Part shown: piece after piece, positions 23,912 to 35,900 of the stretch
How the letters are laid out: each line of letters starts with the position of its first letter
How positions within the stretch are numbered: position 1 is the stretch's first letter
From: Aurelia coerulea
Lineage: Eukaryota; Cnidaria; Scyphozoa; Semaeostomeae; Ulmaridae
Reading direction: 5' to 3'
DNA: 64,000 nucleotides
Assembly (NCBI GenBank): GCA_039566865.1
Contig: CM076943.1
Coordinates: 13,626,001 to 13,690,000, forward strand
Made by a program: the position numbers and the translations under genes
The notes under the pieces: generated by a model
The model's database searches: none
Seen by the model: only the letters and a program-made list of their open reading frames with translations
What the model was told of the DNA's origin: nothing

Positions 23912-26900
23912 GTTACGCACATGGTGGTAGGGTGGAATCCCCTACCTTGCCATCTCGGATTTAGCATTAGCTAAACTAGTTTTTAGCTGTTCTGCAAATC
24001 CTTAGAGTGCTATTGGGCTGGTGTCTTTTTTCAACGGTCTTGGTTCCAATAACAGAAGATTTTCCAGTCCCAGGTGTGCTAATTAATGGTGCCACGCATT
24101 TATCTCAAAGTGGTTGTTTACTAGGTCATCTGAAACTTAAAAACTTTCTTTTAAAGATTTTTAAAATGTATAGATACTCGGCTGTCCTCTGGTTAGTTTA
24201 AATGGTCATTCCTAAAGATTTGCTTTGTTTACAATGTTATTCCCACGCCTGACAACACCTTTCTCGAGGAGTTCAGCCTCGCTTTGATGCCCCTATACAA
24301 ATGTATAGGAAAATGACCGGAAGTGAATATTTCGCCGACTTTGAACGTTCCTTGCAGTGATGCGATGTGATTTTTCCGCGTTAATTTAATCCTAAAAGAT
24401 AGTGAATTTATCTAAGAAATGTTTAAAACTAAAATCATTTGATTCAAACTTCTAAGTAAACTCCACGCAATTTGACAGGAGTGATGGTCTTATTTTAAGA
24501 GATTTTCATCCGTATTTGGGCAAATTTTTCGAATTCATTGTCTTTGGTGACGTAGGCAGCGCCTTGAAAACCATGACATTTAGAAATTGCCGTATATCGT
24601 AGAAATTGTTTTGAAGCGGCGTGGTCTGCTTGCTGCTTGCTTTCAAGAAAACTTGTTAATTCTGAACGAAACGAAGCAATAAACCAATATGCAGAGCACT
24701 AGCGATCTTTTTACTACCAGTGAAGGACAAGATCTGGGTTCTTTGTTCGAGATGCTTTCATGTTTTCTGTTTTTAAGTCTCCAACCGGCCAGAAAGAAAG
24801 AGCCAAGAAGAAGCAGCTTATTTAGGCTACAGCTTCCAACGAAAGAACTCTGATATTTATGGATCAAGAACTAGAATCGTTTTGTTTATGATGGCAGATG
24901 TCTTTGATGGACAAATGGATAACAAATTATAGAAAATATGTTATTGGTACTCGGCAAGTTCCTCTCAATGATGGAATGGACTTGTCCAAGTCTCACTTTT
25001 TTTCATCAGTCGATTGAGCCACAAAAATGCAAAAGGTAAAGGGCGCTGCGGGGGATGGAGAAAAAAAAGGCGGAGGAGAAGGAGAGAGAAAGTTGACTTT
25101 CTGGAAAAAGATTTGCTGTTTTCCAGCTGTCAACATTTGCCCATTTTACCCTTTACTCTCAGTCTATCCATTTTACCCCTGCAGACCCTATGCAACATTG
25201 TGTGAGCAATTTTAATATCTACGACTGATTTGGAAAGCATATTAAAACTCTATAGATTTGTGCATATTTTGATGAGATGCAGCTTTTAAACAAAACATTT
25301 TATTGTCGTTTGCTTTGCTCTGATGTTTCATCTTCAATATCACTTGGAAGCGTATTATTTGGTAGGCAATCATGAAGTTACCCTTGATCTTCAAGTAGAA
25401 TCAAGTGCCAACTATCGTTTGTGCAACCAGAAGTTAGATCTCAGGTCATGACCTCTTACTATTTCTCCTCGAGTGATTTTACAAATGCCCACAATAATCA
25501 TGAAAACTCGAATTCTTGGTTAAGGCCTTTTAGCTTTTGTCACTTGGAAGTTTTGTGCAAAAATCTCTGATTGAAATTATCAAGAGTCAGACCAGGTTAA
25601 AGTGGGTGAATTGGGGTTTAGTGGATAAAAGGCAACAGATAAGGATCTGCATGGGGCAAAATGGGTATGGTGGGGGTAAAATGGGTAGGCTGGGGGTCAA
25701 ATGAATAGTATTGATGCAGGAAAGTGGTATATCCATAATGCCAATTTAGGCTATTTCAAAAAATTGCAGCCAATGAAATTGAAACTATGTGATTCATGAT
25801 TTTTACCAAATTTTGTCACATTTGTCCTCTTACCCATTTTATCCCAGGGTTACCCCTGCAGACCCTATAGAAGGTAAATCTCTGGTATGTCAAAATTCAA
25901 AATTACCGCCAAGATAGGTGATGCAGCTTTGGCCAGAGAAAATGTTTGATGGCTAAACAATCCAAACCCGCCAAACCTCGCACTCTTTACACTGGTAGCT
26001 GGAACCCCTATCTCATTGGCAAAATCCAGTAGAAAGGAACATTTTTTATGAGAAGAAAGCTTAAGAATCCCATTATTCTCAATGGGATGGGGGTACTCTC
26101 TTTAAAGCTAATCAGAACAATTGTTTTTTGCAGATCAAATTCAGAGTAAGTTTCAGACTGTTTCATAATTGGAAGCATTAAAATTTCTATTTTATGATGA
26201 TTCAATTGCTAGTGCCTTACCATTTTCCTATCATCATAGCAAAATCATCAGTATCAATGATTGGATTACAGTACTCAAAGTTTTTGAGATATTTATTGTT
26301 TTTTATTGAATGCTTTATTTTGCAACAGTCATGTTCCATCAGTTTTGCATCAGTCTTCAGGCATTGAAAACAAGAATTGCAGTCTTTTGTTGTTGTTGTC
26401 AAATGCTGCTTCAAGATTGGGCTTGATTGATAAAATATAATCTTGTTCTTTTTGAGTCCTAAAATAAAATAGAGACAACATTAACAATCCTCCTACTAAC
26501 AACGTCTGCTGCATAGCAAATTTCACTCTGTCTCATAGAGGATTGCATGTGCAAAAAAGAGCAGCAAACCAAATTGGGAGATGTCTTTGCAAACTTAAAT
26601 CAGAGCAGTGATACCCTGCTCAAGAAAAATAAAACGGATTTAAGGGCAAATAATTGCAGTAAGATTTTTTTTTTTGTACAAGGTAGCCTTGATAGCATTG
26701 TTTTAGTGAGCAGATCTCCTATTTCTAGGTCAGAGCTTCCCCATTAGTTCCGAAGAAAATAAGCAACAATGCAACTTTATGTTTGTTTACATTTAGGCCA
26801 AACCCGACGAAACGTTCTCTGAGAGCGAAGTCAAAGTTTTGATACTATTCTCATTCCTCTGGTGGCCAAAACGGCTAGCAAGTACTCTAAAATATTTTCA

Positions 26901-29900
26901 TTCCTGAAAGCATCAGATTAAGTTCGAAAGTGATACATTCAACCAGGGTTAACGTTTGTTTTCTGACTAAAAAGCAGACAAGCTTGTAAAAGGATGCACG
27001 TAAAGTTAACGAAGATTAACTGGTCATGGCTCTCGAGTAAGAATTGCCTTTGAAAATTGTGGGAAACCGGCTAAGGCTGCAGCAAAACAGGCAACATTTC
27101 TAGAAACTAGATGCTTACAGCTATTGCGTTATATCTCCAAAGTGAGAATTCTTGTCTTAGTTTAGAAAATATTGGAGTTTGAAAACATTTTGGTTAAATT
27201 TAGGCCAACAAAAGTTCATTTTCTTAAAACTGCAAGCCGAAGTTCAAGATGAGAAAAATACAAATTCATTTCGTCAATAATTAGTGAAAGGTGGCAAAAT
27301 AGTACAAAACAACATCGAGGAATCCAAAACTGTGAACAAAATGTCCATGAAACAAAGGACAAACGTTAAATTTATGAATATTTCTGCTTACCTGCTGTGC
27401 TGAATCCCGAGATTGTAAACAGAGTTGTCCACGGCCTTTGAAAAATATGAAAAACCAAGAAGCTCTGAGTCCAAAATGCTCAAAGAACTTGAAAGAGCGA
27501 AGATACAGCTATTGCGTTATGTCTCGTTCAATTCTTACCCTGACCATCCCCCCCCCGGGACACCCCCGGGCATTTGCACAACAAATTTTCCCGGCCCCCG
27601 GGCATTTGACCGTACATTTTTCCCCGGCCCCCAGGCATTTGAGTAGCATTTGGCAAGAACGAGAGCTTTTGCTTATACAGTGACTGGGAATATAGCATTT
27701 TTTCAGTGCCCGGCCCCCGGGCATTTGACCATCAATTTTTCCCCGGCCCCCGGGCATTTGAGCAAGGATTTTTTGTTGACCCCCGGGCTGCCCGGGGGGG
27801 GATGGTCAGGGTAGGAATTGAACGCGACATTATATCTCGATATTTTGCTTTGGGACACTTGGGACGCCTGCTGACGCCATTTATCACAAAATTTTACTTT
27901 CGCGTTTCGCGCCACAGCTTTCTTGCAAGAGAGGCTGGAAGTGACGTCAGAATTCAGGCTTGGTGTTGTCGGGCGTGTATTCCGAACGGTCTGAAACTAA
28001 AGAAGCGGGCAGTTTCTACGGGACAATATCTTGTTTAATGCAGAGAAAGATCTTGTAGGGGCACTAATCAAAAAATATCATGAAGTGGGCATAGAACTTC
28101 GGGTCACATTATGTAATAAAATTACCGATTTCATCACTGAAGTTTTAAATATAGATCTCTGTGAAAATGTTGCCAATATTGATAAAGCACTAAAAGCTCG
28201 AAGAAGAAAGAACTTAAAAGCGTTACTTTTGGGGATCGATTTTTCGAATTTGGTAGAGGGTGATCTGGGAAGCTTTGATTATGGAAACAGTTTGGCATCA
28301 TTTCGAGATTCACTGGCAGCTCCACATCAAATAGACTTTGCAGAAATCCACAGGAATCTTCTTGAAGATGATTTTGATACCCAGCCACCTGAAATAGAGA
28401 GAATAACAAGGTGTCCTTGTTATTCTCTCTATATCAGGTGGCTGGTTATCAAAATCATCTTCAAGAGGAGAGAGTACGAACGAAGAGAACGAAGATATAA
28501 GTGCAGATGTATCGCAAAGAGACTTTGAAGTTAAAATGGACTCAAACGGACGAATCAAAGGTCGTTTTGAAAATGACAAGGTAATTAACCTCTCAAAGAA
28601 GGCGTTAACTAAATCGGAAATATCTATATTAGCTAAAGGTTTCAAATTTTTAGCTACACCAAGAGAAATCGAGTTTTCTCAAATTAAGATTGATCTAGAG
28701 AATTTTGGGAGGCGTCTCCGATTAAAGTGGCATTTCAGAGAGTTGGATAGCTTTTCAAAGTACCCGACGTTTAAGCCTCGTAGTAAATTTAACCCTAGAA
28801 AAAAGGATGTAGACATTGAAGTGTGATTATCTAAGCTAGAGGATGAGATTATGAAGATTAGTAGGGAAGAGAAATTAGCTTTAGACAGTCTTAAGTCTGA
28901 CCGGACGATTGTTATCAAGGAGGCTCACAAGGGGTCTGGGGTGGTAGTATGGGATAGAGAAGATTATATCAAAGAGGCCCAAAGTCAGTTGGGGGATACT
29001 GCAGTATGTGCAGAACTTGATAGCGATCCTTTGGAGCACTTACAGCAGATAATTGATAATGCTATTGATAATGTTAGAGAACGAGATGATATCGACGACA
29101 AGACATTAGATTACTTATTTCCCAAATTAGGAAGATTTTATTTATTGCCTAAAATTCATAAGCGGCTGAATAGCGTGCCTGGTAGGCCTGTTATTTCAAA
29201 CTGTGGGTTTTATACGGAGAACATATCTCAGTTTTTGGATCATCACTTACAACCATTGGCTAAAAACGTCAAGTCGTACATAAAGGATACCAACCATTTT
29301 TTGCAGAAGATTGCTAGTCTTGACGAGCTCCCCGAGAATGCTATTCTTTGCACGGTTGATGTGGTTGGTCTTTACCCAAGCATACCACATGATGAGGGAC
29401 TGGAAGCTCTTCGGGTTCCCTTGACGGTCAATACAAACCGTGTCTTTGGTGGCGTTTTATAGACGACATATTTTTGGTCTGGTTGCACAGGCAAGAAAAA
29501 CTTTCGGAATTTATCGACTTTCTTAATAGGGCACATCATTCTATAAAATTTACCGCAGAATAGTCCAAAGAAAATAGTAACTTTCTAGACGTGCAGGTTA
29601 TTAGAGAGGGTACAAAACTGATCACGGGTTTATGTTCGAAACCGACCGACACACACCAACTCCTGCATCGTACTTCATGTCATCCGAATCATGATAAAGG
29701 GGGTAAACCGTATAGTCAAGCCCTTAGAATGCGACGTATTTATTCAGAAGACTTTACTAGAAAAATTAGAATAAGAGATGTTTTCTGGGGAAGAGAATCA
29801 AATGATCAATCACTTCATATAAATAAATCAAACAGACCAATCTTTACAGATAATCAAGAAATAAACAACATTTGCAAATTAGCCGAAATACTACAACCTG

Positions 29901-32900
29901 AGAAAATAAAAGCAGCAGAAAAGCTAACTCAAGAAGAGCGCCAAGCATTAGAAGATTTAACAAATAACAAAGACATAATAATTAAAAAAGCAGATAAAGG
30001 GGGAAATTTCATGCTTATGGATAAAATCTAACTCAAGAAGAACGCCAAGCATTAGAAGATTTAACAAATAACGAGGACATAATAATTAAAAAAGCAGATT
30101 TCATGCTTATGGGTAAATCTTTTTACCGAGACCAATTAGTTTTAGAAGGTCATCTCAATAGCAACGACTATGAAACACTGCCGTTAGATGCGGATAAACA
30201 AGTTTTGAAAAACCTTAAATCACTCGTAAAAATGCACAAAGATTGTTTAACAGACAAAGAACAAGATTTTATAACTAATTTCGATTGGAAAACAAGCCAT
30301 CTGTACGTTTCACCAAAGATTCACAAAAGCAAAGACATAATCGAAAAAGTAACACAATCGAATGCAGAATTCATCGAAATGCAACCACCCTCTACTTTAA
30401 AAAGCAGACCAATTATAGCTGGACCATCCTCCCCTACGCAACGACTAAGTGAATTTTTAGATACATTATTAAAACCAATGGCAACAACGTTAAAAACCTA
30501 TGTAAAAGACGACTGGGATTTTTTACGTAAAATTCCAACTGAATTCGCTGAACATTCTTCCCTTTATTCGTATGATGTAACAAGTACGAGCATACACGTA
30601 TTTTTTTATAAGAAACTAAGAATTTGGGCCAGTACTGGAAGTTTCTTAAAATTATCAGATTTTGAGTACTCAGAGTTTCTTACGAGTTTCTTAGAGGTTC
30701 CATAACAATATTCATGTTCACCACCTGTGCCCTTGTGATCATTTCAAAACAAGGTCTTTTCAAGCCTTTGTAATGTTTAGGCATCACTCAAGTACCTTAC
30801 GAGTAATATGATACAGGAAACAAATGAAAATAAAGTAGAAATATGTCAAGGATTTCCTTTACCAAAATAAATAGTTTCTTAACTTATATTTTCCCAGTAC
30901 TGGAGTTTCTTAATTTTTTGGCCATCTGAGAGTTGAGATTTTATTATAAGCAGTTTCTTATAAGAAATAATTATTGTTATTATTATTAACAATTTCTTTT
31001 ACGTTGGCAAGATAAAAAAAAAATATATATATAGCTAATAAGCTAATTAACGCCAACAAATAAGTTAAAACTTAATTTACAATTTTCTACTTTGAAACCT
31101 ACAAAAACCCTAAATCTTTAATGAAAACTTTGCACAATCTGCAGATGCAAGTATTTCCATGCCATAATTTTATTTTTCGCTTGAATTCAAATAATGTGTT
31201 GGAATCTTTAATTTCCTTTGGCAACGAGGACCACAAAAGGTGACCTCTGTACTGAATATTTTCTATTCCGTATGTTGTTGTCTTTATATTCGGCAACTGC
31301 AAATGATTCTCACTTCTCAAACTGTAGTGAATATTTCTCTCAGTAAAAATGTTTTTCATAAATGTTGGATTTAGATTGTTTTTTGTTTTGAATATTTCAA
31401 GCATTAGCAATTGCAGATTGTGCTGATGAATGGTAACATATTTTTTCTTCAACTTTTCTAGCTCTGATATACTATCTCTGCATACCAATCGCAGTGCTCT
31501 TTCGTGAATGCGATTTAATTTTGAATTAGTTGCCCTATCATTAAACATCCATACATGTGGGCAATAACTGAATTGTGCCCTGATGAAGGAATTCATTAAA
31601 ATTTCTGATTTGATAGGATCAATGTAATTAGACAAGCGAGCCAGTGCGTGAAGCTTTTGGTTGGCCTTTTTATATAAATCTTCAACATGTTTTTTGAAAC
31701 TTAATTTCTTATCAAAAGTCACACCTAGCAGCTTTTCATAATCACTTTCCTTGATTCTTGAATTTCCAATTGTGACCGTTGTTTCGGTGCTTTTATCACC
31801 AAATATCATCAGGTGGCACTTATCATTATTTACCTTCAAAAAGTTGTCAGAAAACCATTTTACTATCACAGAGCTGTCTGCTTCTAATTGTCTAACAATA
31901 GTATCAAGATCCGCATGGCATGCAAAGATTGTGGTATCATCAGCATAGTTACATATCTTTGTGTGATATGCAAAAAAGAAGATATCATTTATGAAGATGT
32001 TAAAAAGCAAAGGCCCCAGGACCGACCCTTGCAGTACTCCAACTTTAATTTCTTTCCAGTCACTAAAATAGCTGTTGATCTTTACTCTCTGTTGTCTTTT
32101 TGATAAATAGCTTCTTATGAGTTGAAGGGCGTCCATATCAAGTCCATAGGCATTCAGTTTTGCTATTAAAAGCTCATGGTTTACACAATCAAAAGCCTTT
32201 GAAAGATCCAGGAACACTGCCCCTGCAAGTCCCTTGTTATCAATGCTGTTCTTACAATATTGCAAAAAGTTTAACAAAACATGCTGCGTGTTGTACCCTT
32301 GTCTAAACCCTCCTAATAGTGGTGAAAAAAGCTGCAGTAAATTCAGACAATTGTCTATGCATTAGTCGCTGAAATATTTTCGTGATTGTAGGAAGGAGAC
32401 TAATTGGTCTATAATTATTTTTGCTCATATTATCATCTTTTTTGAAGAGCGAAGAAACATCAGCATTTTTTAGATCATCTGGGAAGCGGCTTTCCTCAAC
32501 AAGTTTATTGAAAAGCTCTGCAAGTGGAAAACAAAACAGATCTGCGTTAGACTTTAATATTCTTGCAGGGATTGCTTCCTGTGGGGAAGCCTTCTTGGGA
32601 TCTAAATTTTGCAACTGTTCTTGCATTTCTTTGACTGTGATCTTCCTGAAGGAGAAATTTATGGTGCTTTTGACAGACGACTTGTGTGGATACTGGAGTG
32701 TGACTGAAAACGTTTTATCATTGTTAAGCAGGGATCTTCTTCGTGAACATTCAAAGGCTCTTGATCGTCTTCATTAGCTATACACAAAGTTTCCGTTATA
32801 TTTACAAAATAGTCATTTAAAATTTCAGCAACTCTACCATCATCTGATTCAACAACACCATTTTCTAGAAGGGTGATACAAGAGCTACTTTGAATCTTAT

Positions 32901-35900
32901 TTGAAAACAAGGGTTTTACAGCTTTCCAGAACCTCTTGTTGTCACTGACAACTTTAGGATCAAGTTGAGCATAGTAAGACTTCTTATTTTGACGAAGGAT
33001 TTTAACACACAGGTTTCTTTGCCTCTTATATGCAGTCCAATTTTCATTTGTTCGAATTCTATTCTCATACAATCGTGTGCGCTTCATGTTAGCCTTTCTA
33101 AGTTCTTTGGTCATAAAAGGTCCATCATTCGCTCTAAGGTATTTTTTCTTTAGAGGTGCATGCTTATCTAGTATGCTCTTAACAGTAGAATTGAAAGTTT
33201 TGAAATCCTGCTTGATTAGAGGTTTTGAGTTGAGCTCTTCCCCAACCTTCTCTCTGAAAACGGAGTTATCAAATTTACTGTCATCTCGGTAGGTGATAAT
33301 CTTAGGGCCTTTTTTATGAAAACTGCCTTTCAATGCGGCTACTACCATTGCATGAAAATCCGATAAACCAGTTTCAATTGATTTAATATTAGATAGTTTT
33401 CTCTTGTCACTAGTTAGTATTAAGTCTATGCAAGTTGGATTATCGGATTTAAAGCAAGTTTGCTTTTTGACGACATTTTCCAGGCTGAATTCATGCATAA
33501 ACTGATACAAGGAACTATCATCTTCACTAAGATTAAAGTCACCAATCATCATGAAATTGTCATATTGAGTACAAAAGTGTTCAATGTTTTTTCGCATTTC
33601 TTCTAGAAAAAAATCTTTAGATTGCGAGGGAGGACGGTAGATGCCAATAAGCAACCATTTTATCTTATGTAGATTTATTTCAATAGCTTTTGCTTCAATT
33701 TCTTTTGCTGTTGAGGTTTTTAGTGAAACCTCTTTGGCAGGCACACCTTCTTTAATATAAATCAGTAATCCTCCCCCATGCCGATTTCTGTCAGCCCTGA
33801 TGGGTGGCATGTAGCCATCAATTTGAAACTGGCCAGGAGGGAAACTGGGATCTAGCTTGGTTTCTGATATCACTAGTATATCGATATTGTTTGAAACCAG
33901 TTCTTTCAATGAATCGAATTTGTTTCTGATTTAATTTATATTCAGGTGCCCGATTATCAGATTGTTTTTACAATTAAGTCTCATTTTCTTTAATAACAAT
34001 TTGGCATCTACATCCCCTCTCACATCATCTTCACATATATTATCATACAAAAATTCATGCGAAATATTCACCTCAATATCAACACATATTTCGTTTTGTT
34101 CCCGGCTTCTGCAATTGATATGTCAATTCTTCAAGGCTGATGTAATGTTAAACGCTAATTTTGTATCCCCAAAGCGATTTAAATGTAGTCCACTGCGATT
34201 GAGATGATGACTAACTTCGATATTACTGTTGTCGATGAAGGGAAACTTAGCTTCTCCGCAAAGCTCCTTTAAAACTCTGTTGACATTTGATATTCGTGCA
34301 TTCATTTTACCATCATCTCGCTTAATGATTCCGGAAACATAGACAGTATTTTCATCTGCTTTGAGCGTCTTCGCTAAACCAAAGATTGTCTTCGCAATTT
34401 CATCGTCATCTTCTTCATCTCGGAAGTCATTGGCCCCTGTATGCAATACAAAGCATCTCGGTTTTCTCTTCATAGATGGTACGGCATGGAACGACATGTC
34501 ATCCGTAGAAGCTCCTGGAAAGCTTCTTACAATTACCTTTTCGTTGCTTTTCATCGATGTTTTCATTCTCCAGCCTTGAAGATTCTTAACCATGGAATCA
34601 CCTAAAATTATTACATTACATTACATTACATAATACGTGTACCACACGAACTCGGATTACAAGCACTCGATTTTTGGACTGAAAACAGGAGAAACCTTAT
34701 CCCACAACGTTTCAGCAAATCTTTTGTAATCGAATCGACAAAGTTTGTTCTGGAAAATAATAATTTCATTTTTGATGAAGTCTTGTATAAACAATTGAAA
34801 GGAACCGCAATGGGAACAAAATTCGCACCGTCGTACGCATGCCTAACAGTTGGGTACATGAAGAAACACAACTTTTTCCGCTCGTCTTAACAAAATACTT
34901 TGATGGTGAACTTTGTAAATACATAGAAAATAATTATTTTAGATATATGGACGAAGGTTGCTTTTTAGCCTTACCAACAGAAATCGATTCCTCGTAAATG
35001 AAATTAGCTCTAAATGAACTTCACCCAGCCATACCATTCACGATTGAAACTGGAAATAAGAAAGCAGAAAACATCGAATCGTTAAATTTCTTAGACATAG
35101 AAATCATTTTACGAGAGGGCAAATTCGTTACCACTGATATATATTATAAAGAAACTAATCCACACGACTACCTCAATTTTACCACTACCACACGACTACC
35201 ACACGACTACCTCGATTGTTCCAAAACCGAAGATATTCGCTGTGGTGTGCCGCAGGGTTCTTGCCTTGGCCCTCTTTTGTTTCTGATTTATATCAATGAT
35301 CTTCCGTTTTCTCTGAAGAAAGGTAAAATGACCATGTACGCTGACGATACCAGTATTTCTTACTCTTCTTCGAGCTTAGTAGATATAAACCAAACTCTGA
35401 ATAGTGAACTGAATGATTTGAAGCGATGGTTGCAGGGTAATAAACTTTCTTTCAATGTTTTAAAAACTCAAGCTTTGACTGTAGGTTCCCAGCCCAAAAT
35501 TAAGAAAATTACTGATAAGGCTGTTGATCATCCACTATTTTTTATTGGTGACTCTCAGGTTGAAAATGTAGACCGAACAAAGTATCTGGGTATGATAATC
35601 GATAGGAATTTGGATTGGGAAGAACACTCTTCCTACTAAGGTTTCTCGTGCAATTGGATTTTTGAAATATTCCAGGAAATTTTTACCTCAAAACACGTTG
35701 AGTGCAATGTATAGGGGTATCGTCGAACCCCATTTTCAGTTCTGTTGTACGGTGTGGGGTGCTGTGGGGTGACTAAACTGCAAACCTTGCAGAAGCTGCA
35801 AAATCGAGCAGCTAGAATTGTAACTTAAATTAGATTTGACACGCCTGCTATGGCATTAATTCGCAGTTTAAATTGGCCTACTGTAAATGACATTATTAGA

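Larger units (their letters stand above)
27990..29755 (+). mobile_element. Penelope-like element copy D with internal deletion
   Basis: Carries the N-terminal region, RT motifs to motif A, then jumps to motif C; joined at about 29755 to the N-terminus of another Penelope-like element (copy E). The deletion and several frameshifts make it inactive. Confidence 0.82.
30964..34608 (-). mobile_element. CR1-like non-LTR retrotransposon with SGNH-esterase domain
   Basis: Minus-strand order: SGNH hydrolase-like domain (34606-34123), endonuclease (33957-32659), RT and C-terminus (32640-31099), 3' UTR and an (AAT)n tail at about 30973-30990. It has one nonsense codon and a few frame changes and is the best preserved retroelement here. 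It interrupts Penelope-like copy E. Confidence 0.85.
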
